DNA of 64,000 bases. It comes from Lachnospiraceae bacterium GAM79. GTDB lineage: Bacteria; Bacillota; Clostridia; Lachnospirales; Lachnospiraceae. The translations under genes and the position numbers were made by a program. Where the stretch lies: NCBI GenBank assembly GCA_020735665.1, contig CP085928.1:186001-250000 (forward strand), in the 5' to 3' direction. How positions within the stretch are numbered: position 1 is the first letter of the stretch; every line of letters begins with the position of its first letter. The notes beneath the pieces were generated by a model. That model was not told where the DNA came from, made no database searches, and worked only from the letters and a program-made list of their open reading frames with translations. Of this stretch, positions 1-8,290 are shown piece by piece.

Positions 1-2
1 AC

Positions 3-380
3 GAACTTTTTAGGCAATATGTATCAGTCTTATATGAACATATGAAGGTAGAATCGGAATTAAATGGCTGCTATGAGGTAGTAAAATTATTGGCACATTT
101 ATTTAGGGATGAGATTAAGTGCTTTGTTGAAAGAGTAGAAAAAGCACTTTTAATAGCAAAGAGTAAGAGGTTTGAAATAGTGGGGACACTACGTAATGTC
201 AAGAAAGAGTATGCTATAGTGTTCACCGCAACAGAGCAAGGAGAACAGATTCCATCTGAAAAATTGTTGAGTGTAGTTTTTGATAAGCAAAAGGTTAATA
301 CATTATTACAGGTTATAACATATTGGATAAATGATGACGAGTATAGAATAGATTTTGTTTTGTGGTTAGATGGATATTAA
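3..380 (+). CDS. Hypothetical protein, 5'-truncated by window edge
   Basis: The reading frame is open from base 3 to the stop at 378-380. The first ATG (42) has no convincing ribosome binding site, so the true start probably lies before the window. The visible protein is about 125 residues, soluble, with mixed charge and no signal peptide, membrane segment or recognisable motif. It sits 23 bases before another unknown gene on the same strand. Low GC and the neighbouring mobilisation-type genes suggest it belongs to a mobile element. I do not recognise a family. Confidence 0.5.
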   Translation, partial: ELFRQYVSVLYEHMKVESELNGCYEVVKLLAHLFRDEIKCFVERVEKALLIAKSKRFEIVGTLRNVKKEYAIVFTATEQGEQIPSEKLLSVVFDKQKVNTLLQVITYWINDDEYRIDFVLWLDGY

Positions 381-403
381 TACATAATGAAGAGGTGATT
401 TGT

Positions 404-1129
404 ATGCAAAAAATAGTTGATAAAATAAGTGAAAAATCTTTAAACTTTATAACTGAGTACATATCAAAGTCAGTAAAAGAATATAAAAAGATGGATTTAT
501 GGGAAAAAGCTGTAAAGAAAGCGTGCGATGCAACTGAAGGAATAGATGATTCATTTGCTGATGATATTTTAAAATCTCTTGCTATACAAAGACATTATGT
601 ATGGCTTATAAGCAACAAATCATTAGATGATATATATCGTAGTTTTATTCTTACCATGGCTATTGAATTATGTTCGTTAAATGCTGAAAAAAAACATGCA
701 GTATCGTTAGGAATGGCAATACTAGATAATTGGTTTGAAGTGAATGGAATAGAATATCAAGATATAAGTAATCAGTTAGCAGGAGATGAAATTGTAAATA
801 TTGTAAACGATAGAGAAAAATTATATCGAGAATATTTTTTATTGTATAATGAGCCATTTGCTCAAGATACAATAAGAGTTTATTATCCTAAAAATGGCGA
901 AAGCTGGATTAGATGGGATAAAAACTGTAGTGTAGATATAAAAGTTAATTTATCAAAAGGAACAGAATATGGTTTTTGTAGGATAGGATTTTCTTATAGT
1001 AGAATAGATAATCAGGCTTGTGAAAAGTCTCTAAAAGTAGCATATATCAAGGAAGATAAGGAAATTTATAGATTTGAACATGAGGATTTGCTTGGCATAG
1101 ATGATAAAAAAATACTTTGGGTGTGGTAA
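404..1129 (+). CDS. Hypothetical protein (241 aa)
   Basis: The start is placed at the ATG at 404 because GAGGTG lies about 7 bases upstream; the frame stays open upstream to a GTG at 362 that lacks such a site. The product is a soluble 241-residue protein. Its N-terminal half looks helical, and its C-terminal half is rich in aromatic beta-type segments, ending in Leu-Trp-Val-Trp. No catalytic motif or membrane segment is visible. It is probably co-transcribed with the partial gene ending at 380 and is followed by a perfect 12-bp stem-loop. AT-rich codon use unlike the core genes after 18 kb points to an accessory origin. Function unknown. Confidence 0.6.
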   Translation: MQKIVDKISEKSLNFITEYISKSVKEYKKMDLWEKAVKKACDATEGIDDSFADDILKSLAIQRHYVWLISNKSLDDIYRSFILTMAIELCSLNAEKKHAVSLGMAILDNWFEVNGIEYQDISNQLAGDEIVNIVNDREKLYREYFLLYNEPFAQDTIRVYYPKNGESWIRWDKNCSVDIKVNLSKGTEYGFCRIGFSYSRIDNQACEKSLKVAYIKEDKEIYRFEHEDLLGIDDKKILWVW

Positions 1130-1140
1130 AAAATGTGTAT

Positions 1141-1175
1141 TGTAGCTGCACAATTTAATTATGTGTGCAGCTACA
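1141..1175. terminator. Bidirectional stem-loop between convergent genes
   Basis: A perfect 12-bp inverted repeat (TGTAGCTGCACA, 1141-1152, and its complement at 1164-1175) with an 11-base loop lies between the convergent genes ending at 1129 and 1185. A-rich sequence precedes it, but there is no long T-run, so it is a likely rather than certain terminator. Confidence 0.6.
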
Positions 1176-1184
1176 TGAGAATAT

Positions 1185-1436
1185 TTAATTAAATTCATTC
1201 ATAGCATCAACATATCCTTGCAATCCATCTGCTTTGAGAGCAAGTTCTGCATACAGTAGAGGAGTATCCTGCGCAAGTCTGTAAAGATATACAATATCAT
1301 CAGGATTATCAAGCATGACAGATGAATTATATTTCTGACAATTGATTATGAATGTTTTACTGTCATTTGCATATACAACGATGGAATCTGTGTCAGGTTC
1401 ATACATGCCGAACAGATAAATAAGATTATTGCTCAT
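1185..1436 (-). CDS. Small mobile-element protein, DUF6061-like
   Basis: An 83-residue protein. The start is at 1434-1436 because a perfect AAGGAGG lies 8 bases upstream on the minus strand; longer versions of the frame lack such a site. The N-terminus (Leu-Ile-Tyr-Leu-Phe-Gly-Met-Tyr-Glu-Pro) and overall composition resemble the DUF6061-type small proteins found in Firmicute conjugative elements; this comes from memory of the family, not a search. It overlaps the end of the MobC-like gene by 11 bases, suggesting translational coupling. Confidence 0.55.
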   Translation of the reverse strand: MSNNLIYLFGMYEPDTDSIVVYANDSKTFIINCQKYNSSVMLDNPDDIVYLYRLAQDTPLLYAELALKADGLQGYVDAMNEFN

Positions 1437-1809
1437 TGTGAGTGCCTCCTTCCCAGAGATACTTAGCACCATCAAGCAGATCAATGATGGCAGAAAGCAT
1501 ATTGTTATAGCTGGTCTGCAGCTCTGTGATTTCATCGTTTGTAGGAAGATTATCGGTATTTTGCTCTTGATAGTAATTAACAAATGCCTTTTGCATTTCA
1601 AGTAATTGCAGATACAATGCATTTACAGTATGTACCAGAGAATATATAGTTTCTTTCTTACCTACAACGCAGATTCGGTTATATATGCAGGAACGGACAA
1701 AGTAATCTTTCTTCATCATACCGCTGCCAAGGATACGGGCTTCGATTTGTTTACGTTCAGAATCAGAAACTCTAAAACTAATAGTTGGGTGTTTGTGTTG
1801 GTTACTCAT
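1426..1809 (-). CDS. MobC-like plasmid mobilisation relaxosome protein
   Basis: A 127-residue protein starting at 1807-1809, with AAAGGAG about 8 bases upstream. Residues 5-50 read as a ribbon-helix-helix-type segment (SFRVSDSERKQIEARILGSG) followed by MKKDYFVRSCI, the pattern of bacterial MobC accessory proteins, which bind oriT and help the relaxase nick it. The rest is helical. No relaxase gene is present in the window, so the mobilisation module is incomplete here or the relaxase was lost. It is the first gene of a two-gene minus-strand unit with the DUF6061-like gene. Confidence 0.6.
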   Translation of the reverse strand: MSNQHKHPTISFRVSDSERKQIEARILGSGMMKKDYFVRSCIYNRICVVGKKETIYSLVHTVNALYLQLLEMQKAFVNYYQEQNTDNLPTNDEITELQTSYNNMLSAIIDLLDGAKYLWEGGTHNEQ

Positions 1810-2086
1810 GGTAATGCTCCTTTCGTTTTGAATGGCAGCAGAGTGATGATTTTGAATCACTCGCAAGCCACAGTTGATTATTCACAATTAGTAGTAAAAA
1901 TGTAGATTATATCAAGTCTTCAGATAAATTGATGTCTGAAATTGTGCTACTAATTTGCTACTAAAAAGTTTCAAAACGATATGAAAAGCGTAACATTTGG
2001 CGAAGCAGACATGCCTGAAATGTAGGAAATATCAGCCTTTGCTGGATGACGATAAAATATAGGGGAAGAGTTTGAATAACGGATTA

Positions 2087-2127
2087 AAATGCCGAAAGCC
2101 TGTATTTATGCGGGTTTCCGGCATTTG
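2087..2127 (+). terminator. Strong GC-rich stem-loop terminator
   Basis: AAATGCCG...CGGCATTT arms with an imperfect inner stem and a 3' TTTGTTTT tract. It could terminate a lost upstream gene of the mobile element. Confidence 0.6.
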
Positions 2128-2327
2128 TTTTATCAAATGGCTCTAGTTTGGCTCTATTTGTTGGCGGGATAAGGGTTGCGAAAGCACTGATGGAGAAATA
2201 AAGGCATAATGGTAAGGAAAAAGTGATATATGCATCTTGGAAGCACAGCAATACTGAAAATTATAAGTTCAGCTGGAACAAAAAGTATGTTATGTACTGG
2301 AGAATTCCGGGGATCTGTGGGGAGTAA

Positions 2328-2356
2328 TTGCGGAAAAAAAGGGAAAAGCGTATAAT
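2328..2356 (+). promoter_or_regulatory. Sigma-A type promoter of the RR-ABC-HK operon
   Basis: TTGCGG (2328-2333), 17-base spacer, TATAAT (2351-2356), about 48 bases before the response regulator start. The spacing and perfect -10 make this the likely operon promoter. Confidence 0.65.
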
Positions 2357-2403
2357 GCAAGAAAATAATGTTTTCACAGTGTAAAATAGAGGAGAGAACT
2401 ATC

Positions 2404-3087
2404 ATGCAGAAAATACTGATTGTAGAAGATGATACAAATATCAATAATCTGCTTCAGGAAGCATTATCCAAAGCAGGCTATTCCTGTGAGCAGGCGTTTT
2501 CCGGAACTGAGGCAAAGCTGCTTTTGAATATGCAGGAGCATAGCTATGCACTGGTGTTGCTGGATTTGATGTTGCCGGGAATTACAGGAGAAGCAGTTCT
2601 GGAGGAAATACGGAAAAAGGGAAATCTTCCGGTTATTGTTTTGACTGCGAAAGATAGCTTGGATGAAAAGGTAAAGGTTTTAACTAGTGGGGCTGATGAT
2701 TATATAACGAAACCTTTTGAAATCAGAGAGGTACTGGCAAGAATTCAGGTACAGCTTCGTCATACAGAAGAAAAGGAAATAAAAGAATCTAACCTTTCGT
2801 TCAGAGAGATGGTATTGAACAAAGCTACTTTTCAGGTCAGCATTGGTGGAAAAATACTTCCTAAGATAACAAGACAGGAGTTTGCGATTTTAGAATTACT
2901 GCTCAGAAATCCGAAGCAGGTTTTCAGTAAAGAGGACATTTTTGAATATGCGTGGGACGAACCATATATGGGTGAAACAAAAACTCTGGATGTACATATA
3001 AGCAATATTCGTAAAAAGATAAAAACAGTTACATCTGAGGAATATATTGAAACAGTCTGGGGAATCGGTTATCGTCTTCATCTATAA
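2404..3087 (+). CDS. OmpR-family response regulator
   Basis: A 227-residue transcription factor of a two-component system. The receiver domain (1-115) shows the acidic pocket EDD (8-10), phospho-acceptor Asp54 in LLDLMLPG, Thr81 and Lys103. A winged-helix trans_reg_C domain follows (about 130-226), ending in WGIGYRL. The start at 2404 has GGAGAG about 8 bases upstream; the open frame reaches back to 2368. It heads an operon with a BcrA-like ATPase, a permease and a histidine kinase, so it likely activates this transporter when a cell-envelope antibiotic is sensed. The inducing compound is unknown. Confidence 0.9.
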   Translation: MQKILIVEDDTNINNLLQEALSKAGYSCEQAFSGTEAKLLLNMQEHSYALVLLDLMLPGITGEAVLEEIRKKGNLPVIVLTAKDSLDEKVKVLTSGADDYITKPFEIREVLARIQVQLRHTEEKEIKESNLSFREMVLNKATFQVSIGGKILPKITRQEFAILELLLRNPKQVFSKEDIFEYAWDEPYMGETKTLDVHISNIRKKIKTVTSEEYIETVWGIGYRLHL

Positions 3088-3174
3088 TCTTTACTCTTTT
3101 TTTACTATTTATTTGCGTTTGATTAGGATTATTCCTTTATGATAAATGCAGATAAGAAAAAGGAGATGAAAAAC

Positions 3175-4092
3175 TTGAGCGAAATGTTATTGGAAACAAG
3201 AAACTTGACTAAGCAATATGGACACCATAAAGCTGTGGACAGTGTCAATATGCATATTAAAAAAGGTGCTATTTATGGTTTTATCGGTCGGAATGGAGCT
3301 GGGAAGACAACTTGTCTGAAGATGATCAGTGGACTTTCCAAGCCAACTTGTGGAGAAATCGAGATGTTCGGATACAAGGGAAAGGATTTGCAAAAAGTTC
3401 GATCACGGATAGGATGTCTGATTGAGGCACCGGGACTTTATGGAGATATGACTGCATATGAAAATCTGAATATCAAATGCAAGCTGTTTGGAATAAAGAA
3501 AAAAAGTTATATTGAAGAAATATTGAGAATTATCGGTCTGGAGGATGTGGGAAAGAAAAAAACAAAACATTTTTCACTTGGAATGAAACAGCGTTTGGGA
3601 ATTGGTCTTGCTTTGGTTGGAGAACCAGATTTATTAGTTCTTGATGAGCCAATCAATGGATTGGATCCACAGGGTATTGCAGAGATCCGGGATACGATTC
3701 AGAGACTTCAGAAAGAGAAGAATATGACAATATGCATTTCCAGTCATATTCTTGAGGAATTATCGAAGATTGCTACTGATTATGGAATTATTCATAATGG
3801 AAGTTTATTACAGGAAATTACAAGAGAAGAATTAATAAGAAGATGCAGTGAACGGATAGAGTTGACATTGGATCATCCGAAACAGGCGATTCCGGTGATG
3901 GATTCTATGGGATTTACCAACTATCAGGTAACAGATAAAGAGCATATTCATATTTTTGAACGATTGAATGAAAGTGCAGCGTTGAATATGGAACTTGCAA
4001 AGTCAGGAATTCCGGTAAAAGGGATTTCCATAACCAGTGAAGAACTGGAAACTTATTTTCTGAATCTGACGGGAGGTGCGGATCATGCTTAA
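3175..4092 (+). CDS. ABC transporter ATPase, BcrA/lantibiotic-protection type
   Basis: A cytoplasmic nucleotide-binding subunit. It has Walker A (GRNGAGKTT), the variant signature FSLGMKQR in place of LSGGQ (usual in the BcrA/CcmA drug-export family), Walker B (LLVLDEPINGLDP) and an SSHILEE switch. About 80 C-terminal residues follow the core. I prefer the TTG start at 3175, giving 305 residues, because AAGGAG sits 9 bases upstream; an ATG at 3139 in the same frame lacks a good site. The stop overlaps the permease start by 8 bases, so the two form a complex. Likely exports or expels a membrane-active peptide. Confidence 0.88.
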   Translation: MSEMLLETRNLTKQYGHHKAVDSVNMHIKKGAIYGFIGRNGAGKTTCLKMISGLSKPTCGEIEMFGYKGKDLQKVRSRIGCLIEAPGLYGDMTAYENLNIKCKLFGIKKKSYIEEILRIIGLEDVGKKKTKHFSLGMKQRLGIGLALVGEPDLLVLDEPINGLDPQGIAEIRDTIQRLQKEKNMTICISSHILEELSKIATDYGIIHNGSLLQEITREELIRRCSERIELTLDHPKQAIPVMDSMGFTNYQVTDKEHIHIFERLNESAALNMELAKSGIPVKGISITSEELETYFLNLTGGADHA

Positions 4093-4930
4093 TATAATAA
4101 AAATGGATTTATACCGGATGCTTAAAACCAAAAGTATGTATGTAATCTGGATCGTACTGGCAGCAATATTATTGATTACAACATCTTTATGCAAGACAGA
4201 TTATGAGCTTTTGACTGAAAAGGATGCCATGAAACAGGAGCAGGTTACTGAACCTACTGTGGATAATATTAATGTGGGAATGATGGTAACGCTGCCTACG
4301 GAGCCGGGAGAAAAGGTGACGGTATATGATATCTTTTTTGCCAATTCCCAAGGAAAATTGTATGCACTGCTTTTGGTGATTTTTACTGTTCTGTTTTCAA
4401 CAGCGGATATCAGTAGCGGATATATTAAGAATATAGGAGGTCAGGTTAGAAATAGAGGAACTCTGATTTTTTCCAGAGCAATTGCCTTGGCTGTCTTTAC
4501 GGTACTGACAATGGCAGGTGCATTCTTATTTCAGGCAGCGGCGAATGGTATTGTTTTCGGGGAATTGGAATGGGGAAATACAAAGGCAATTTTATCTTAT
4601 TTTGTGACTGAACTGGCTCTTCATTATGCACTTGTGCTGATTTGTATGGCGATTGCAATTATTTTGAAAAATAATGTAATCAGCATGGTCATTGCTGTCT
4701 GTCTTAGCATGAATGTAATGACCATTGTGTATGGGGTGATCAATAGTGCTATTCAAAAAATAGGAATTCAGAATTTCCAGATTTATAAGTATACGATAAC
4801 AGGAAAATTATCACTGCTTCCTATGGATCCGAGTGGAAATGAGTGTTTGGCGGCATTTGGTGTGGCAATAGTGTTCATCGTTATGATGATATCAGTAAGC
4901 AGCGTTGTTTTTCAAAAGAGGGATATTTAA
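4085..4930 (+). CDS. ABC transporter permease (ABC-2 type)
   Basis: A 281-residue integral membrane protein with about six hydrophobic segments. One is near the N-terminus (after LYRMLKTKSMY), followed by an extracytoplasmic stretch of about 50 residues and then five segments to the C-terminus. The start at 4085 follows GGGAGGTG. It overlaps the ATPase gene and is four bases from the kinase gene. The layout matches permeases of bacitracin/lantibiotic self-protection exporters such as BcrB or the LanFEG subunits. No second permease is present, so it probably works as a homodimer with the ATPase. Confidence 0.82.
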   Translation: MLNIIKMDLYRMLKTKSMYVIWIVLAAILLITTSLCKTDYELLTEKDAMKQEQVTEPTVDNINVGMMVTLPTEPGEKVTVYDIFFANSQGKLYALLLVIFTVLFSTADISSGYIKNIGGQVRNRGTLIFSRAIALAVFTVLTMAGAFLFQAAANGIVFGELEWGNTKAILSYFVTELALHYALVLICMAIAIILKNNVISMVIAVCLSMNVMTIVYGVINSAIQKIGIQNFQIYKYTITGKLSLLPMDPSGNECLAAFGVAIVFIVMMISVSSVVFQKRDI

Positions 4931-4933
4931 CGG

Positions 4934-5842
4934 ATGTATATCGTAATTGGGATATTAGCAGGAATTATTATCTTACAATTTATTATTATGTGGAAATACC
5001 AGCGGCAGGTGAAAGACATCTGCCGCCAATTGGCGTTTATGATGAAACATGACAGTAACATGTTGATTAACCATGAATTTGATGTGGGTGGAATAGGAAA
5101 GCTTTCTGACAAGTTGAATGAGCTTCTGGAACTGCGAAGAAAAGAGAAGCAGCATTATCAGGAGAAAGAAGCTCTGATTGCGGACACTTATACAAATCTT
5201 TCTCATGATATCCGTACACCACTGACATCTTTGGACGGATATTTCCAGCTAATGGAAGAATGTGAAAATATAGAGGATCAGAAACGTTATTTAAGCATTA
5301 TCCACGAAAGAATTCATAGTCTGAATGAAATGTTGGAAGAACTTTTTATGTTTACAAAGTTAAAAAACGAATCTTACAGTTTGAAATTGACATTGTGCTG
5401 TATGAACCGGATTTTGAAAGAAACAGTTTTTTCATACTATGATGAATGGGTAAGAATGGAAATTCAGCCGGATATTCAGATTACGGAAGAACAGTTGTAT
5501 ATACATGGAAACAGGCAGGGACTCCGCCGTGTTATCCAGAATGTGATAAAAAATGGGCTGGATCATGGAGAAAAGAAGATTAGCATTGTGTTGGAACGTG
5601 ATCAAAATCAGGCGGTGCTTAGAATCAGCAATCAGGTTACACATCCAGAACAGAATAATATAGATCAGGTATTTGAGCGATTTTATAAAGCAGATGCCGC
5701 CAGAAGTAAAACATCTACTGGATTGGGACTATCTATTGCAAAGGAGTTGGTTAGTCGGATGGATGGAGAGATTGAAGCAAAAATAGAAAAAAAAGAGTTT
5801 ATTGTTGAAATGAACTTTCCGATTGGAACCGATGCTAAATAG
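4934..5842 (+). CDS. Sensor histidine kinase
   Basis: A 302-residue kinase with one N-terminal membrane segment (about 2-20), a short linker, a HisKA H-box with His91 in NLSHDIRTPLTS, an N-box (NVIKNGLDHG) and a G-box (TGLGLSIAKELV). The lack of a large extracytoplasmic sensor is typical of intramembrane-sensing or transporter-coupled kinases that partner antibiotic-export ABC systems. It is the last gene of the regulator-ATPase-permease-kinase operon and should phosphorylate the regulator encoded at 2404-3087. Confidence 0.87.
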   Translation: MYIVIGILAGIIILQFIIMWKYQRQVKDICRQLAFMMKHDSNMLINHEFDVGGIGKLSDKLNELLELRRKEKQHYQEKEALIADTYTNLSHDIRTPLTSLDGYFQLMEECENIEDQKRYLSIIHERIHSLNEMLEELFMFTKLKNESYSLKLTLCCMNRILKETVFSYYDEWVRMEIQPDIQITEEQLYIHGNRQGLRRVIQNVIKNGLDHGEKKISIVLERDQNQAVLRISNQVTHPEQNNIDQVFERFYKADAARSKTSTGLGLSIAKELVSRMDGEIEAKIEKKEFIVEMNFPIGTDAK

Positions 5843-6009
5843 TATTTTGCAACGTAGAGGGATAATCAATAATTTTTATTTATCCTTGCAGAAGCATTAG
5901 CTCTTATGTTAGGATACTATCTAAGGAAAGTACCCATGACAGGGCGTTAAGCGTCCGGGGGGGGACGATTGTTTAGCGCCGACCGGAGCGGAGCGTAGAG
6001 GTGGCGTCG

Positions 6010-6147
6010 ATGACGACTTATGAGATCATTTCGATTTTCATTGGGATATTAGCATTGCTGATGTCCTTTGGTAGAGAAATATTGGAACGAAGGATGATGA
6101 AAGAACTAGACTTGTTATATACAACAAATGTGGAAGCAGATATTTAA
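6010..6147 (+). CDS. Type I toxin-like membrane peptide with diverged C-terminus
   Basis: A 45-residue peptide. The N-terminus, MTTYEIISIFIGILALLMS, matches from memory the small putative holin-like toxin family of Firmicute mobile elements. Those peptides normally continue through one membrane helix into a short charged tail. Here the helix is cut at Ser-Phe-Gly and followed by a non-hydrophobic tail rich in Glu, Arg and Met, so it may be inactive. The leader is GC-rich with a run of eight G (about 5958-5965), and GAGGTGG provides a ribosome site. A terminator follows at 6224-6249. An antisense RNA antitoxin is expected for the family but cannot be seen. Confidence 0.5.
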   Translation: MTTYEIISIFIGILALLMSFGREILERRMMKELDLLYTTNVEADI

Positions 6148-6223
6148 GTAGAAATTTCACCAATGCATTAAAAAGATCAGCGTTCATCTCCGAGTATTGT
6201 TCTGTTAGTAAATGATGACAAGA

Positions 6224-6249
6224 GGGCAGCCAAGAGGCTGTCCTTTTTT
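6224..6249 (+). terminator. Intrinsic terminator after the toxin-like gene
   Basis: An 8-bp stem (GGGCAGCC / GGCTGTCC, one G-T wobble) with a four-base loop and six T. Confidence 0.8.
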
Positions 6250-6298
6250 AATGGATGAGATTTTGGTAATTCTTAAAATAATATTTAGTGAAAAAAAG

Positions 6299-6326
6299 TT
6301 GCATAAAAAATAATCAATGATATAAT
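6299..6326 (+). promoter_or_regulatory. Promoter of the defence gene cluster
   Basis: TTGCAT (6299-6304), 16-base spacer, TATAAT (6321-6326). It lies 41 bases before the AAA ATPase gene. No other strong promoter or terminator is obvious before 10875, so it could drive the ATPase, TOPRIM and Thoeris-like genes together. Confidence 0.6.
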
Positions 6327-6367
6327 AATGATAAGTAAATAGAAAAAGTGACTTGGAGGAATGAGCC

Positions 6368-7645
6368 ATGATTATAGAGGTAAGAGCAAAAAACTGTTAT
6401 GCATTTGAGGATGATATTACATTTTCAATGAAAGCAGATATGCGAAATAAGAAATTTGGAGCCAATGTTCACAAAGAAAACAATTTTAATGTCCTTAAAA
6501 CGGTAGGAATATATGGACCAAACAATGCAGGGAAAACATGTTTAATTAAGTGTATTAGGGCAATAAGAAATGTGCTTTTAAATAAGAAAAATGGACTGAT
6601 GCCGAATATATTTACTGATAGTGATGTATGCGAATTAGGTGTTACATTTATGGCATCTGGAAGAAAATTTTCTTATGATTTTAAGTATGACGCAGAAAAA
6701 GAAGAATATATATATGAGTCATTTTCGGAGATATTTAAAGATAAGTACAACAACGAAAAGGAAGTTTGTTGGTTGAAAAAAGATACTGTTAGTGAAATAT
6801 ATGAGTGTATTGATGAATCTGTTCAGACTATGATTTCAGTTGTATCAAAGAATAATTTGTTATGCTATGTGGTAGATACAAGTAAATTCGAACATATCAA
6901 TGAGATGAAGCAGATTCTTGTCGGATTTGCAGAAAAAATTGATATCATCAATATGAATAACATACCTATGCAGCACACGATTGAACTCATGAAGAATAAG
7001 AATCAGTTGCAGCAGAAGGTTGTTGGGTTCATAAAAAATGCTGACTTATACATGGATAATTTTGAATATGTGGATATGGATAGGATACAGCTGAAAACTG
7101 GTGAAGGCGTCGAAAAGCCAGATGAGAAAGTGCTAGATATTCCAGAGAACATTATGGATCAAATCAGATTGGTATCTACTTATAAGGGAGTCCATGTGCC
7201 AAGCATGATGTTTGACTCCACAGGAACAAAGAAGATTGCGGCTATTGCCAGCTATGTAATTGAAGCACTTGAACAAGGCAGGATTTTAGTCGTGGATGAG
7301 TTGGATAGCAGTATTCATTTTAAGCTTACTAGGGCGATTGTTGCTATGTTTAATAATGAATTGAATACAAGTGCACAGATGATATTTACAGTACATGATA
7401 TAAATCTTATGGATTGCAAAAGAATGTTCCGGAAGGAGCAGATTTGGTTTGTTCATAAGGATGCAGACGGCGTATATGTGTATTCACTTGCAGATTTTAC
7501 AGCACAGCAGGGCGTACGAGATACGACAGATGTTATGGAAAAATATCGGAAAGGTGCTCTTGGAGCATTGCCTGATCCAGAACTAATCAATTCCTTGCTT
7601 AGTATTAAAGGTGATGTAAAGGGGGATGATGCCGATGCCAAATAA
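6368..7645 (+). CDS. AAA ATPase of an ATPase-TOPRIM defence pair
   Basis: A 425-residue ABC/SMC-like AAA ATPase (AAA_15/AAA_21 type). Walker A is GPNNAGKT at 50-57. Walker B is LVVDELDSSIH with Asp310-Glu311, followed by TVHDINLMD as the switch histidine region. The N-terminus (IEVRAKNCYAFEDDITFSM) is the usual beta start of RloA/AbiL-type and PARIS AriA-type ATPases. It overlaps by 11 bases the gene for a TOPRIM-fold protein. In known systems of this kind the ATPase senses phage or holds the nuclease inactive, and the partner cleaves RNA or DNA. Which named system it belongs to cannot be decided by eye. Confidence 0.75.
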   Translation: MIIEVRAKNCYAFEDDITFSMKADMRNKKFGANVHKENNFNVLKTVGIYGPNNAGKTCLIKCIRAIRNVLLNKKNGLMPNIFTDSDVCELGVTFMASGRKFSYDFKYDAEKEEYIYESFSEIFKDKYNNEKEVCWLKKDTVSEIYECIDESVQTMISVVSKNNLLCYVVDTSKFEHINEMKQILVGFAEKIDIINMNNIPMQHTIELMKNKNQLQQKVVGFIKNADLYMDNFEYVDMDRIQLKTGEGVEKPDEKVLDIPENIMDQIRLVSTYKGVHVPSMMFDSTGTKKIAAIASYVIEALEQGRILVVDELDSSIHFKLTRAIVAMFNNELNTSAQMIFTVHDINLMDCKRMFRKEQIWFVHKDADGVYVYSLADFTAQQGVRDTTDVMEKYRKGALGALPDPELINSLLSIKGDVKGDDADAK

Positions 7646-8264
7646 GCTCCCTAAGTTCTTTGATAAGCATAAAATTTGCATTATCTGTGAAGGCAATGAG
7701 GAATATGAATATCTAAATCGGTTAAAGAATTTAAAAATGTGGAATGAGCAATATGATATCTCATTGGTTAATGCCGGTGGAAATGGGAATATTCCAGCGA
7801 GATATCAGGACCGCTATCAAAATGGAGCAGACGAACTTGTACTTGTATTCTGCGATACAGAAAAGAAACCGCATGAGCAGTATGAAGACATTAAACGTAA
7901 GATTAATGAGTTTCATGGTGTGGATAATGCTGCAGATGAAGTGATTATGTTTGGGAATCCTTGTACGATGCAGATTATATCTAAGCACTGGACCGATGAA
8001 AATCTGAAATCTCCGGCAAAACCAGTGAACGCTCCCTTGATAAAGGAATATACCGGGGTGGAGAATTACAAAGGAAGAGCAGACCAGGTTCATGAGGTTA
8101 TGGAACATGTTACTGCGGAGAATTACAAAGATATGAGTCGCCGAGTGAAAGATTTGGATTCGGATGATTCTGTTACTGGTAGCAGTAATTTTGGAAAGTT
8201 CATAAAGCTGTTTGAGAGTGATGACAGTGGGTGGATTGAGAAGATTAATGAACAAATAGAGTAG
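7635..8264 (+). CDS. RloB-like/TOPRIM-fold putative nuclease
   Basis: A 209-residue protein. Conserved acidic residues fit a TOPRIM-type centre: Glu19 in ICIICEGNEE and Asp74/Glu76 in LVLVFCDTEKK. This matches the RloB/AbiLii family pattern and, more distantly, DUF4435 of PARIS AriB. I chose the ATG at 7635 because AAAGGGGG ends 9 bases upstream; in-frame ATGs at 7626 and 7629 are also possible. The overlap with the ATPase gene indicates coupled synthesis. It is the likely effector of the pair, with a target (tRNA or DNA) that cannot be told from sequence. Confidence 0.65.
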   Translation: MPNKLPKFFDKHKICIICEGNEEYEYLNRLKNLKMWNEQYDISLVNAGGNGNIPARYQDRYQNGADELVLVFCDTEKKPHEQYEDIKRKINEFHGVDNAADEVIMFGNPCTMQIISKHWTDENLKSPAKPVNAPLIKEYTGVENYKGRADQVHEVMEHVTAENYKDMSRRVKDLDSDDSVTGSSNFGKFIKLFESDDSGWIEKINEQIE

Positions 8265-8290
8265 TATAAGGAGAGTACGAAAGTTATATT

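Larger units (their letters stand above)
1810..2403. other. Gene-poor end of the mobile-element remnant
   Basis: No supported gene. It contains a direct repeat, GCTACTAATTTGCTACTAA (about 1947-1965), of the kind often seen near integrase/attachment regions, the string AGAGTTTGAATAA (about 2067-2079), and a stem-loop. The same two strings recur in variant form near 11031-11118, at the other side of the defence cluster. Confidence 0.4.

Noticed and set aside
7761-8255. 164-residue minus-strand frame opposite the TOPRIM gene
   Set aside because: No ribosome site, unnatural composition, overlaps a supported gene.
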